Source: an uncultured Eubacterium sp. (GTDB lineage: Bacteria; Bacillota; Clostridia; Peptostreptococcales; Anaerovoracaceae). From it: a stretch of DNA of 51,890 bases. The DNA is taken from NCBI GenBank assembly GCA_905193765.1, contig CAJJPZ010000003.1, forward strand, positions 1 through 51,890, written 5' to 3'. The notes below the pieces were generated by a model. The model ran no database searches. It was not told the origin of the DNA and saw nothing but the letters and a program-made list of their open reading frames with translations. The position numbers were made by a program, and so were the translations under genes. Of the stretch, positions 16,377 through 25,997 are shown one piece after another. How positions within the stretch are numbered: the first letter of the stretch is position 1; every line of letters begins with the position of its first letter.

Positions 16377-17945
16377 CTAGTTGACCACGCGTTCCAGTCG
16401 TTTGAGTGCCAGGGCCATGGTGAGTCCGGGTAGGACTCTGTTGCCTGTGATCTCTACTCCCAGCATCTCGTTTATCTTCTTGAGCCTGTACTGCACCGTA
16501 TTGGCGTGTATGCCCATGAATTCCGCTGTCTTGCTGCTGTTCATTCCGGCGTCCAGTACGAAGGTCTCCAGAGTTTCCTGGAGCTGTCTGCCCTTTGTCT
16601 CCCCGGCTTCCTTGAAAGGTTCCAGCAGCTCTATATAATTTTTCTTGACGAAACCGCCCTGTATCTGTATGTTGATGCAGTTGCTCACCAGTGTCAGATC
16701 GTATTTGTTGAAGACGCGCTTGTACGGGAATATCCCCTGCACAAAATCCCAGCTCTCGCTGATCAGTCTGTATGCGTCTCCTGCGCCCTCGATGCCGTTG
16801 AGGCCTGTGACGTGGAATATCCTGGCGTCCTTCCTGACTTTCATCCTGCTGAAGAGCTGCACACAGCTGTTGTTGTCGCTGATCTCCGAGGATTCTTCAT
16901 CCAGACTGAGGATCATGCCGTAGGTCTCATCGCCTTCGGTTATCTTCATAACGGTGAGTTCTTCCTCTTTCTCGAACTCGGTGAAGAACTTCGTCTCCGC
17001 TTCTGCTCCGATGCCTTTCGAGAAAAATACGCACCTTATATCATCTCCGTTGATCTTGGCTTCATCCTTAAGGGAATATGCCAGGCTCTTGTTGCCCCTC
17101 ATCAGCGCTTTGATGAATTCCGCTTTGGTATCCCGCTCAGGCGTGTATTTCCACATGCCCATTGCCAGCTCTATGATCTCCGCCAGTTTAGTTATCTCTC
17201 CGGCAGTGTAGGAGTCTTCGTTGTCAACGATGAACATATAGTATTTCTCACCGCTTATGGTCACGGGTCCCCAGTAGGTCAGCACGCCGTTGACGTCTAT
17301 CATCGTATACGCCCTGGCGCTGTTCTCTACATTGTGTTCCCGACCCAGCTTGATGGCGTCTTCTATGGTGGCGTTGTGTCTTGTCTCCACAGTGAGTATC
17401 GGGTTGAAGTCCTCGCTGAGAATTATCAGCTGGAAGTCGTTGTTTATGGCGGCTTCTCTGACTGCTGACTGGAAGTTGCTGTGCTTCTCAAAATTCAGCA
17501 GGTGAAATACCGTATTGCTTATAAGAGTGTTCCTGAAGTTGTCTCCGTACAGCACGCTGTCCATCACATCTGTTATGATCCCGGAGGGCGTAACCGCCGG
17601 GTCCATCCTGATCAGCGGCACTCCGCATTCATCTGCGGCAGCTTTGACTTCGCTGTCCAGTTTTTTCAGCACCCTGCCCATATAGCATACTGCCACAGCT
17701 GCGCAGCCGCGCTCAGCGGCTTTTCTTATCATCTCACACTGCGCTGTCTTGTCATCCCTGACGCCCAGGAAGCCTGTCAGGATGATCGTCGTATCGTCTC
17801 CCTGATACAGCTCCATGTCATCGGGGCTGAATATCTCCAGCGGCGTCACAGTCTTGACTTCGTTGGATGTTTTTGCCGTGCCTGCAACGAGCTCCGCATT
17901 CCTGAACGTATCCAGTTTCAGGCAGTCAACAACAGTAACTTTCAT
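16377..17945 (-). CDS. PucR family transcriptional regulator
   Basis: This 522-residue regulator has an N-terminal PucR-type ligand domain (VVDCLKLDTFRNAELVAGTAKTSNEVKTVTPLE, about residues 1-130), a central region, and a C-terminal helix-turn-helix (LETFVLDAGMNSSKTAEFMGIHANTVQYRLKKIN), the HTH_30 domain of the PucR/CdaR group. Such proteins control purine, amino-acid or sugar-acid catabolism, but no target is evident here except possibly the adjacent glyA. ATG 17945 follows AGAAGGAAATAAT and starts immediately after ftsH ends (1-base gap), so it should be translationally coupled to ftsH. A regulator behind ftsH is not a standard arrangement, and the ligand cannot be told from the sequence. 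Confidence 0.88.
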   Translation of the reverse strand: MKVTVVDCLKLDTFRNAELVAGTAKTSNEVKTVTPLEIFSPDDMELYQGDDTTIILTGFLGVRDDKTAQCEMIRKAAERGCAAVAVCYMGRVLKKLDSEVKAAADECGVPLIRMDPAVTPSGIITDVMDSVLYGDNFRNTLISNTVFHLLNFEKHSNFQSAVREAAINNDFQLIILSEDFNPILTVETRHNATIEDAIKLGREHNVENSARAYTMIDVNGVLTYWGPVTISGEKYYMFIVDNEDSYTAGEITKLAEIIELAMGMWKYTPERDTKAEFIKALMRGNKSLAYSLKDEAKINGDDIRCVFFSKGIGAEAETKFFTEFEKEEELTVMKITEGDETYGMILSLDEESSEISDNNSCVQLFSRMKVRKDARIFHVTGLNGIEGAGDAYRLISESWDFVQGIFPYKRVFNKYDLTLVSNCINIQIQGGFVKKNYIELLEPFKEAGETKGRQLQETLETFVLDAGMNSSKTAEFMGIHANTVQYRLKKINEMLGVEITGNRVLPGLTMALALKRLERVVN

Positions 17946-17946
17946 A

Positions 17947-20199
17947 TTATTTCCTTCTTTCTCCGGACTCGCCGTCTCTATCTTCCGCCGTATCGCTGCC
18001 CTCATCCGTTACTTCTTCATCATCTGCATGGAGATAGTCTGTGTCGTACACAGCCAGCTCCTCTTCGCTCGGCATATCGTCGTCACGGTCATTTTCAGGC
18101 GCATCCTGTGTATCAGGCATATCCGCTTCAGTATCCTTTTCATCAGGTCTGTACGGTTTCGCCTCGTTGGTGACATCATTGTATGTCATTATCGTAGGTC
18201 CGAATTTACGCTTTCCCTTTTCAGCTTCCATTGCTTTAGCAGTCTCTGCAAGCTCCTGGATGAACTTTTCCTTCTCGCGTTCCTGCCTGCGCTTGAGCTG
18301 CTTTGCCGCTTCTACAGCTTCTGCCTCGTCCTTCTGACGTTTCTTTTCCAGTTCCTCCTTGAGTTCTTCTGCCAGCTGCTGCGGTGTGATATCTCCGTCA
18401 TACAGCTGCTCGAACTGAGCATTGTCCAGAGTCTCTACTGCAAGCAGACCTTCTGCCACGTTCGTGAGCTGTTCCATATGCTCTGTAAGGATCTTCTTTG
18501 CAGCGTCGTAGGCTTCCTCGATTATAGCCTTTACTTCTTCGTCTATCTCCGAAGCAGTCTCCTCGGAATAGTTCTTCCTTGTTGAGAAGTCCTTGCCCAG
18601 GAACACTTCATCCGATGAGCTGTAGTTCACAGGACCAAGCTTGTCACTGAAACCGTACTTCGTCACCATTTCCTTGGCTATCTCTGTAGCTCTCATGATA
18701 TCGTTGCTGGCACCTGTACTGATATCGTCCAGTGTCAGCATCTCTGCCACACGTCCGCCCAGCAGATGTATGATCTGCTCTCTCATCGTCTCCTTAGTGC
18801 CGTAGTATTTATCTTCCTTAGGCAGGATCATCGTGAATCCGCCTGCTCTGCCTCTCGGTATTATGGTTATCTGGTGCACCGGATCGGTCTTAGGCAGCAC
18901 ATGCGCCACCACTGCGTGACCGGCTTCGTGGTAAGCGGTGAGTTTCCGCTCTTCTTCGCTTATGACTCTGCTCTTCTTCTCCGGTCCGGCGATGACCTTG
19001 GTGATGGCTTCTTCTATTTCCTCCATCCTGATCCTCATGCCGTTTCGTCTGGCTGCCAGGAGCGCCGCTTCGTTGAGCATGTTCTCGATATCGGCAGGTG
19101 AGAATCCCGGCGTACGTCTTGCCAGTACCTTCGGATCCACGCTCTTGTCCAGCGGCTTGTTCCTGGAGTGTATCCTGAAAATCTCTTCTCTTCCCACGAT
19201 ATCAGGAATGCCTATGACGATCTGACGGTCGAATCTTCCCGGTCTCAGCAGTGCCGGATCCAGAACGTCAGGTCTGTTGGTAGCTGCAAGTATTATTATT
19301 CCTGTATTTTCTGCAAAACCGTCCATCTCCACCAGAAGCTGGTTGAGAGTCTGCTCTCTCTCGTCGTGTCCGCCGCCAAGGCCTGCGCCTCTCTTACGTC
19401 CCACAGCGTCGATCTCGTCTATAAAAACGATACACGGTGCGTTCTTCTTGGCCTGCTCGAAGAGGTCTCTGACTCTGGATGCACCTACGCCGACGAACAT
19501 CTCTACGAAGTCCGATCCGCTTATGGTGAAGAACGGCACACCGGCTTCTCCGGCTGTGGCTCTGGAAATATACGTCTTACCTGTTCCCGGAGGGCCTACC
19601 AGCAGTATGCCTTTAGGTATCCTGGCTCCAAGACTGTTGTATTTGGCAGGATGTTTGAGGAAGTCGACGATCTCTTCGAGTTCCTCCTTTTCCTCCTTCA
19701 GGCCCGCCACATCCTTGAAGGTTATCTTCTTAAGGTCGCTGTCCTTCTGCAGTTTGGCTCTGCTCTTGCCGAAAGACATCGCTTTGCCTCCGCCGCCGCT
19801 CTGATTCATTATCAGTATGAAGAACACTATCATGATGGCTATCATGATGAATGTCGGCAGCAGTGTTATGAATATCGATTCTTTCTTAGGCTCCGGGCTC
19901 TCCAGTTTGATCTCATGCTTGTCGACCATTGGCATGATATATGAATCGTACACGTAGCTCAGTCCCACTGCGCTGTCCACATAGGCATATACTGTCTTGC
20001 CTGTCTGCAGTCTGGCAGTGACCTTGGTATCTTCCACCTGCACGCTCTCGACTTTCTTGTCCTGAAGATATTCGATCATCGTGGAAATCTTTATTTCCTT
20101 CTCATCCTTAGGCGTGCCGTTGGTGTAGAACCACACCATGGCGATCACCAGGGCGAATATGATCAGATAGACTCCGATGTTTTTAGTAAGCTTTTTCAA
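17947..20199 (-). CDS. ftsH: ATP-dependent zinc metalloprotease FtsH
   Basis: This 750-residue membrane-anchored AAA+ protease degrades misfolded membrane proteins and regulatory substrates as a hexamer. It has two transmembrane helices (about residues 9-26 and 108-128) around a small extracytoplasmic domain. The ATPase module follows with Walker A GPPGTGKT, Walker B IVFIDEIDAVG and the second region of homology TNRPDVLDPALLRPGRFDRQ. The zinc site is HEAGH. It is longer than usual: after about residue 610 comes a charged, Glu/Asp/Lys-rich tail of about 130 residues with a coiled-coil-like stretch (ELKEELEKKRQKDEAEAVEAAK). The start is TTG, supported by GGAGG nine bases upstream. It lies downstream of tilS, without the hpt gene usually found between them. 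Confidence 0.96.
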   Translation of the reverse strand: MKKLTKNIGVYLIIFALVIAMVWFYTNGTPKDEKEIKISTMIEYLQDKKVESVQVEDTKVTARLQTGKTVYAYVDSAVGLSYVYDSYIMPMVDKHEIKLESPEPKKESIFITLLPTFIMIAIMIVFFILIMNQSGGGGKAMSFGKSRAKLQKDSDLKKITFKDVAGLKEEKEELEEIVDFLKHPAKYNSLGARIPKGILLVGPPGTGKTYISRATAGEAGVPFFTISGSDFVEMFVGVGASRVRDLFEQAKKNAPCIVFIDEIDAVGRKRGAGLGGGHDEREQTLNQLLVEMDGFAENTGIIILAATNRPDVLDPALLRPGRFDRQIVIGIPDIVGREEIFRIHSRNKPLDKSVDPKVLARRTPGFSPADIENMLNEAALLAARRNGMRIRMEEIEEAITKVIAGPEKKSRVISEEERKLTAYHEAGHAVVAHVLPKTDPVHQITIIPRGRAGGFTMILPKEDKYYGTKETMREQIIHLLGGRVAEMLTLDDISTGASNDIMRATEIAKEMVTKYGFSDKLGPVNYSSSDEVFLGKDFSTRKNYSEETASEIDEEVKAIIEEAYDAAKKILTEHMEQLTNVAEGLLAVETLDNAQFEQLYDGDITPQQLAEELKEELEKKRQKDEAEAVEAAKQLKRRQEREKEKFIQELAETAKAMEAEKGKRKFGPTIMTYNDVTNEAKPYRPDEKDTEADMPDTQDAPENDRDDDMPSEEELAVYDTDYLHADDEEVTDEGSDTAEDRDGESGERRK

Positions 20200-20311
20200 G
20201 GGTTCGTCCTCCGTTTGTCATCTTTTTGTTTATACAAACAAATAATAGTATAATATTTTACCATGAATACCACCAAAATTCAACAGCATCAAGGCTATAT
20301 CATTTGTTATT

Positions 20312-21820
20312 TCACACAAAATCCACTATGAGCAGACGCTTCGTGCTGCTGTCCGGTCTGTATACTTCGGCATAACGTCCGCCCGCCATTCTCAGCACTT
20401 CGCTGCCGTATGCCAGCAGCCATATACTGTCGCGCTCATCTGCGGGTATCTTCATGTCTATCATCAGTTTCCTGAGTTTTTTTCGTCCGCCTCTTAAGTT
20501 TATATAGTCGCCCTCCCGGCGGTGTCGGATCGTCAGGGATCTGAGGATCTCCTCCGGATCTCCATGCAGTTTGTCTGCGTCGAAGACTGCTGCGCCTGCC
20601 GGTCTCCTGCCCTCTGCAAAGGCCTTCACGGCCTCGCTGATCCGTTCCATGTCTTCCGTCAGTTCCGCACGTATTTCGAGTTTTTTGTGTTCTTTTTTCG
20701 GAATTTTGTGCGCGTTTGCGGACATTTTTCCCGGATTTCGTAAAAAACCCGCGTTATCATCATCGTTCCCGCTGCCATGACCAGCCCGGCTCCGTCCGCA
20801 TATGACTCTGCCGTAGGATGTCTTTATCTCATAGCCATGGGGCAGCTGTATCCGCTTCATCCCTGCGTCCGGATCGCTGTCGATGATCCTGTCTGCCGCC
20901 GCAAGACGTTCCTCCGTCACGTCGCTGCCGAGGCCTGTCACCTCCAGTGCTCTCATCAGCAGGCGGTGACGGATGGCTCTGTGGGCGCCCCTGACCTTTG
21001 CCAGATCGAGGGTCACGGCGTCTTCATTTTCCATGATCACGGCCTGTCTGTAAATCTCTTCGGTCTGCTGCCACAGGTAGTCTCTGTCGTCTGCGGCGAT
21101 CCTGCCGAGGCGGTCCAGTGCCGCCATTATGCCGGGATTGTATTCCTGTTCCAGCAGCGGCAGCAGCTTGAGCCTTATCCTGTTGCGGGCGTAGACGGTC
21201 TCGCTGTTGGTGTGGTCGATGACCGGATCCAGTCCGTTGTCGCGGCAGTAGTTCTCGATCTCGCTGCGGGTGATGTCCAGTATGGGTCTGATGACCCTGA
21301 ACCTGCCTTCGCTGCGGCTGTATGCGATCCCGGCCAGCCCGTCGGGGCCTGTGCCCCTCAGCAGTCTGAAAAGTATGGTCTCCGCCTGGTCATTAGCATT
21401 CTGAGCCACTGCGATCTTTATATGTTCCGGGGATACCGGCGACTCTCCGTCCTGTCCGGCGGCGATCTCCTCCGCCACACTGCGGAAGGTGTCGTACCGT
21501 ACTTTGCGGCCCGCTTCTTCATCCGTCATCCCCAGCTCCGCCGCCAGCTTCCCGCAGTCCCTGACCACGGTGGTGCAGCGTATGCCGTGCTCCGCGCAGA
21601 GATTTTCCACATAGTCCTGATCGCGTTCCGCGGCTCCCGGCCGGAATTTGTGGTTTATGTGCACCGGGTACAGCTTCAGGTCCAGCTCCTCCTGCAGCGA
21701 CAGCAGCACATGAAAAAGGCACACTGAATCAGGACCTCCGGAAAGGCCTGTCACAATGTGCTCACCGTATTTCAAAAGTTCGTTTTCCTTTATCGTCTTT
21801 TTTACTTTATCTATCAGCAT
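20312..21820 (-). CDS. tilS: tRNA(Ile)-lysidine synthase
   Basis: This 502-residue enzyme attaches lysine to C34 of tRNA-Ile(CAU), which switches it from Met to Ile identity; it is essential in most bacteria. The N-type ATP pyrophosphatase PP-loop SGGPDSVCLFHVL is at residues 27-39. Further motifs are HINHKFRPGAAERDQDYVE and AVAQNANDQAETILFRLLRGTGPDGLAGI, and a C-terminal domain (LTIRHRREGDYINLRGGRKKLRKLMIDMKIP) completes it. Near residues 342-380 there is a low-complexity insertion (Gly, Asp, Asn, Lys rich) not typical of the family. The Shine-Dalgarno sequence is weak, but the N-terminus fits homologues. Gene order spoIIE-tilS-ftsH matches many Firmicutes. Confidence 0.95.
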   Translation of the reverse strand: MLIDKVKKTIKENELLKYGEHIVTGLSGGPDSVCLFHVLLSLQEELDLKLYPVHINHKFRPGAAERDQDYVENLCAEHGIRCTTVVRDCGKLAAELGMTDEEAGRKVRYDTFRSVAEEIAAGQDGESPVSPEHIKIAVAQNANDQAETILFRLLRGTGPDGLAGIAYSRSEGRFRVIRPILDITRSEIENYCRDNGLDPVIDHTNSETVYARNRIRLKLLPLLEQEYNPGIMAALDRLGRIAADDRDYLWQQTEEIYRQAVIMENEDAVTLDLAKVRGAHRAIRHRLLMRALEVTGLGSDVTEERLAAADRIIDSDPDAGMKRIQLPHGYEIKTSYGRVICGRSRAGHGSGNDDDNAGFLRNPGKMSANAHKIPKKEHKKLEIRAELTEDMERISEAVKAFAEGRRPAGAAVFDADKLHGDPEEILRSLTIRHRREGDYINLRGGRKKLRKLMIDMKIPADERDSIWLLAYGSEVLRMAGGRYAEVYRPDSSTKRLLIVDFV

Positions 21821-21883
21821 ACTGATATTGTACCACAGAAACCCGCGGCGGAAGATGTTTATTTGAAAGAAATCTGCGATATG

Positions 21884-23902
21884 TCACAGCAGTTTCGCCA
21901 CTACCACCGTCAGGTCGTCGCGTTCCCTGAGGGCGTAGCTGTCCGCCGCCTGATCCAGTATCAGGTCGCTCATGACCTGGGGATTGTCGGATCTTATCTT
22001 TGCAGCTGTCTCGCTTATATCTCCCACCAGTGACCGGTTAGTGCCTCCGTCGCTGACGCCGTCGGACATCATAATGATCCAGTCTCCCCGTCTCAGCGTG
22101 GCTTCCATATATCTCACCTTCAGGCCGTTGACGATGCCCAGGGGCACTGCTGAAAGCTTCATCTCTTCGATATGGTCTTTCCTTCGCAGCAGTGTAGGCG
22201 CAGCTCCGATCTTGTAGAATTTCGCCCGTCCGCTGCGCTGGTCGGCGATGACAAGATCCAGCGTAGCGAAGGAGTCGCCGTCGTCTTTCATCAGCATCAC
22301 GGAGTTTATCGTCTTCAGAGCGGTGTCTGCGCGGACTCCTGAACGCAGCAGGGACAGCACCGTGCGCACTACCATCAGACTTTCCGACGCGGCCTTTTTG
22401 CCTTTGCCCATGCCGTCGCTGAGGACGATGGCTATCTGCCCGTCGCCGATGTCCTGCCATCCGCAGCAGTCTCCGTTGATCCCGCCAAGAGCAGCGCACT
22501 GGGATGCTGCTATGTCTGCGTGGAACCTGTATGCGCCTTCATCACAGTCCACGCCGGTCCGTGCCCTGCGGGACAGTCTGCGGCGTGTTTTTTCCAGTAT
22601 CTGTCGTGTCAGCTCGAACTGGTTGGCCAGCATCGATCTGCTGTCCAGATATGTGCTGTAAAGTTCATCCAGGGCGGCCATTTCCTGTTCTCCATCTGCC
22701 AGCAGCTGCAGAGCACTGCCGGATCCCGCGTCTCCGCCCGATCCGTAAGTCTGCCCTGCAGCGCCTGCCGATCCTCCCCATGCAAAAGCGCCTGCGATCT
22801 CTTCCATTTTCCTGCCGGCTTTCCAGTTCACCACCGTGAATGCGGCGGCAGCTGTCAGCAGCGTGTATGTATCTACCCCCAGGATCACTCCGTCCCCGGC
22901 GGATCCGACTGCGCCGCATGTAAAAATATATATCAGAGTAAGTATAATTATCCTCAGATCTTTCTTCAGTTTTGTGAGGGACGCCCGCCTTTTGCATGGC
23001 GACGTCCGGTCATCCTGCTCAGCTTCCGCAGAAGTCTGCCCGGCTGTAAAATACCGGTCGGCTCCGTGTCTCCATGCGACCATGCCCGATATGTCGTCAA
23101 AAAAGGAGGCCGCAGCTGTTCCGGCAAGAAGGCTCACCAGTATTCCCCACTGCGACTGTCCGGCCACTGCCGAAGTCACTCCGCCGATGAATGTCACCAG
23201 CATCGCCTGCGCCGGCGTCAGATAAGCCAGCGCCCAGAGGGATATGAATACGATGAATGCCCACACCATGAAATCGAGACCTGTACCGCAGAACGCAATG
23301 ACACTCACTGATGCAAAAGCGGTCAGCGGCAGCATCGTGCTCCCTGCATATCTGTGATCCCCGGGGGATCCGGTCCCGTATGGAACAGCTGCTTTCATAG
23401 TTTGTATGGTTTGCATGAAAATATGAAAAATGAACACGAGGCAGAACACCGTCAGTCCCTCGACTATCAGGTCTTCCGGCCTGATCCTGTACACTGCGCC
23501 GCCTGCCAGTCTGCAGATGCTCTCGCTGATGATCATCACGCATGCTGCGATGATAGCGATATACAGCTGCCTGGTCACTGCCGCAGATGCCGCTGCGAAA
23601 AACACTCCGCATATGACCACTGCGGCCAGGCTTCCATAAGCGTCGCTGCCGCGTCTGATCTGCAGCAGTATCGCCAGCAGTGAAGGCACTGCAAGATACA
23701 GGTTCCGTCTTGATGCTGACGCCGTGCATGCAGTCAGCGCAGCAGCTCCCGGGAAGCACCCTCCGCCCAGGGGCACGCTGCTCATCAGGAATGTCAGCAC
23801 TGTCATGAAAAACACTCCGGCGATACGACTGCGCACAGTCGACGTTGTTCTCTTTTCTTCTGATTTGGCCGGTCTGCATTCGGCAGTCCCTGGATCCTGC
23901 AT
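21884..23902 (-). CDS. spoIIE: Stage II sporulation protein E-like PP2C phosphatase
   Basis: A 672-residue membrane protein with about ten hydrophobic helices in the N-terminal half (residues 25-330), a linker that may be coiled, and a C-terminal PP2C-type phosphatase. In SpoIIE this phosphatase dephosphorylates SpoIIAA to release the forespore sigma factor F and takes part in polar septation. Phosphatase motifs are visible: LSDGMGKGKKAASES, FATLDLVIAD, and DWIIMMSDGVSDGG. It is shorter than the Bacillus protein (about 830 residues). AAGGAGAACAGTT precedes the ATG. Position next to tilS and ftsH is the classical Firmicutes context and supports the assignment. A possible Spo0A-dependent promoter lies upstream. 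Confidence 0.92.
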   Translation of the reverse strand: MQDPGTAECRPAKSEEKRTTSTVRSRIAGVFFMTVLTFLMSSVPLGGGCFPGAAALTACTASASRRNLYLAVPSLLAILLQIRRGSDAYGSLAAVVICGVFFAAASAAVTRQLYIAIIAACVMIISESICRLAGGAVYRIRPEDLIVEGLTVFCLVFIFHIFMQTIQTMKAAVPYGTGSPGDHRYAGSTMLPLTAFASVSVIAFCGTGLDFMVWAFIVFISLWALAYLTPAQAMLVTFIGGVTSAVAGQSQWGILVSLLAGTAAASFFDDISGMVAWRHGADRYFTAGQTSAEAEQDDRTSPCKRRASLTKLKKDLRIIILTLIYIFTCGAVGSAGDGVILGVDTYTLLTAAAAFTVVNWKAGRKMEEIAGAFAWGGSAGAAGQTYGSGGDAGSGSALQLLADGEQEMAALDELYSTYLDSRSMLANQFELTRQILEKTRRRLSRRARTGVDCDEGAYRFHADIAASQCAALGGINGDCCGWQDIGDGQIAIVLSDGMGKGKKAASESLMVVRTVLSLLRSGVRADTALKTINSVMLMKDDGDSFATLDLVIADQRSGRAKFYKIGAAPTLLRRKDHIEEMKLSAVPLGIVNGLKVRYMEATLRRGDWIIMMSDGVSDGGTNRSLVGDISETAAKIRSDNPQVMSDLILDQAADSYALRERDDLTVVVAKLL

Positions 23903-23976
23903 AACTGTTCTCCTTGATCTCTGATCACAATAACCCTGTTTCCCTGCAGGAGCCTGTCCCGCAGGAACTGTAAGGT

Positions 23977-24010
23977 ATTATACACGCGCCGTAATAGGAA
24001 ATTTGTCGTA
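23977..24010 (-). promoter_or_regulatory. Candidate Spo0A-activated promoter of spoIIE
   Basis: On the minus strand a TATAAT -10 hexamer (23977-23982) lies about 75 bases upstream of the spoIIE start. There is no good -35, but TTTGTCGTA (24002-24010, read on the plus strand) matches the Spo0A box consensus TTTGTCGAA at eight of nine positions and covers the -35 region. This fits the way Spo0A activates spoIIE in Bacillus. It is a motif match only. Confidence 0.45.
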
Positions 24011-24246
24011 ATCCGGCGACAGCAGAAAATTTACTGGATTTTTTCAGAGACGGGTTCATATAAACAGAAATGACCCTGACGGATCTGCATCAAACCGACG
24101 GGACTGCCGGCAGAGTCACATGAAACTTGCGCCGTTTACACCGTAAGTTTTATGTGGGCGCAGCATGAACAGATACTGCTGCACAGATATCGATCTCCCG
24201 GATGTCACCTTCGAAATCATGCTCCTGTTTAGCGATGCACTTTGCT

Positions 24247-24560
24247 GTTTTGGTGGAAATATCAGGGAATATGTGTACATTTCGCAGCAGATGCTAAAAA
24301 ATGTGTACATGCGCCGGTTTGCTATGTTTTCGTCATGTATAGTTATACACGGAGTTTCAAGGGTTTTAGCTGTTGTGACGCATAATCATTCACCGTGACC
24401 GCATCACCATTTCGAAAGTTCCGCTTTTTACTTTGATCTCGCCATGTTTTCATGCGAAAAAGCTCGATCCATGTACACAAATTTGGGGTTTTTATTGATT
24501 TTGTACACATTTCCGGCAGTTTTACAGGTGTTTTTGCGGGATGTATATTTACTCATTAAA
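24247..24560. repeat. Family C intergenic element, copy 2
   Basis: Same architecture and orientation as copy 1 at 5170-5482: a 38-bp module at 24272-24309, a palindrome block containing GTATAGTTATACAC at 24334, a second 38-bp module at 24472-24509 (ATGTACACAAAT...TTTTGTACACAT), and ATGTATATTTACTCATT at 24541. Distances between block starts (62, 138, 69) equal those of copy 1 exactly. It occupies the gap between the spoIIE promoter and the 3' end of tatD. The DNA from 24011 to 24246 shows no recognisable gene. Confidence 0.8.
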
Positions 24561-24685
24561 ACTTCTCACATTATACAGAGTCCAGTGCAGGCAGGATCAG
24601 CAGACCAGCCTGCACCTGTTCAGCGATGCTCTTTGCTGCATCATGGTGCTGGGGATCCCGGCAGGCGGACCTGCCGGATCAGTTT

Positions 24686-25609
24686 TTACTTTATCCCGTA
24701 AAAACGCATCGCGTTCCGTTTCGTCTGTTCGGCAACGGTCTCGAAGGATATCCCTTTTATCTCTGCGATCTTTGCGGCTGTGTGTTCCACATAAGGCGGC
24801 ATGTTCGGCCTGCCGCGGAAAGGTGCCGGCGTGAGATATGGCGAGTCGGTCTCCACCATCAGGAAGCTGAGGGGTATCTCACTGACCATCGCTGCAGTCT
24901 TGCGGTTGTTCTTGTATGTCACCGGCCCTGCCACTGAGATCGTGGCTCCCATCCGGACATACTGTTTCCCAAGCTCGGCGCTGCCTGAAAAACAGTGGAG
25001 CAGCACCCTGGCGTCATCGCACATTGAGACTGTGCTGCCGGTATTTTCCCCGGATCCGGTTTCTTCGCCGAAACCGGCACTCCCGTCAGAAGATAATGCT
25101 CCCGGTCTGCCGGTCACATACCCCTCCGGATCGGGACGCTTCGGGAACCAGCTTTTGCGCTCATCGGAAAAAGCCCCCTCTTCCTTCAGTATATCCATGA
25201 CCTCCTGGTCGGCCTCACGGGCGTGTACGGCTATGGGCATTTTCAGCTCGTTGGCAAGGCGTATCTGCCTGCGGAACCACTCCCGCTGGACGTCGCGGTC
25301 GGAAAGATCGTAATGATAGTCGAGACCTATCTCACCGATGGCCATGACTTTGTCCCTTCCCGCTATCTCACGGATCATCTGCAGCTTCGCTTCATCCATA
25401 TCCTTCGTGTCGTGAGGATGGCATCCTGCCGCAGCATAACACCATGGGTATTTTTCAGCCTGCTCCGCCGCCAGCAGCGAGCTGGCCGGATCGAAGCCCA
25501 CGTTCATGACATAGTCCAGCGGCGATTCCTCTATGGCTCTGACCCAGGCCTGTCTTTCCTCCTCCGTTAACTCTCCGTTATTAAGATGCGCATGTGAATC
25601 AAACAGCAT
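24686..25609 (-). CDS. tatD: TatD family metal-dependent hydrolase with internal insertion
   Basis: This 307-residue TIM-barrel metallohydrolase belongs to the TatD DNase family. Metal ligands are in DSHAHLN (N-terminus), GEIGLDYHYD, AVHAREA, LHCFSGS and ETDSPYLTP. Members act as 3'-5' exonucleases or deoxyribonucleases, and in many Firmicutes the gene follows metG, as it broadly does here. It is about 50 residues longer than usual because of a Gly/Ser/Glu/Thr-rich insertion at about residues 141-192 between the fourth and fifth barrel strands. The insertion keeps the reading frame and does not touch the metal ligands. CAGGAGGAAACC precedes the ATG. Confidence 0.92.
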   Translation of the reverse strand: MLFDSHAHLNNGELTEEERQAWVRAIEESPLDYVMNVGFDPASSLLAAEQAEKYPWCYAAAGCHPHDTKDMDEAKLQMIREIAGRDKVMAIGEIGLDYHYDLSDRDVQREWFRRQIRLANELKMPIAVHAREADQEVMDILKEEGAFSDERKSWFPKRPDPEGYVTGRPGALSSDGSAGFGEETGSGENTGSTVSMCDDARVLLHCFSGSAELGKQYVRMGATISVAGPVTYKNNRKTAAMVSEIPLSFLMVETDSPYLTPAPFRGRPNMPPYVEHTAAKIAEIKGISFETVAEQTKRNAMRFYGIK

Positions 25610-25814
25610 GGTTTCCTCCTGTATCGTTTATTGTCTATGTTGGATTTCTTTCTTATCTGCAATGATTTTACAACTTTCACACTGTAAAATCAATCCCCGC
25701 GGAAAAGCCGCACGGCTCTGGACCTCCGGTTCCATCCTGCTGCTTCGCAGCATCGTCATCATCCACTGTGACCCATCTGAATCCCCGCAGGCCGACAGCA
25801 TGCCCGTCATACTG

Positions 25815-25858
25815 CAAAACAGGCAGCACCCGGATACCGTCCCGGCACTGCCTGCTGT
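25815..25858 (-). terminator. Possible terminator of the DUF134-NifX gene
   Basis: On the minus strand CAGCAGGCAGTGCCGGGA...TCCGGGTGCTGCCTGTTTTGC forms a compound stem followed by a short T run, about 140 bases after the stop codon. The rest of 25610-25997 contains only a cysteine-rich open frame of about 100 codons with no ribosome site, which I do not regard as a gene. Confidence 0.5.
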
Positions 25859-25997
25859 CACATCATTTTTTGTTGAAAAGATCCACGGTTCAGTCATACA
25901 ACTGCAGATCCGCAGTACTGTATCCCGCATCATACTGTCCTGGATCATTCACACTGGATCGATGCAGCAGCGTATGATGCGTCACCCCGATTTTGCA

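Noticed and set aside
16506..17468. 320-codon open frame on the plus strand opposite the PucR gene
   Set aside because: Antisense shadow of a recognised gene with no start signal and no similarity to a known family.
25628..25948. 106-codon cysteine-rich open frame between tatD and the DUF134-NifX gene
   Set aside because: No Shine-Dalgarno sequence, no family resemblance, and it includes a likely terminator stem.
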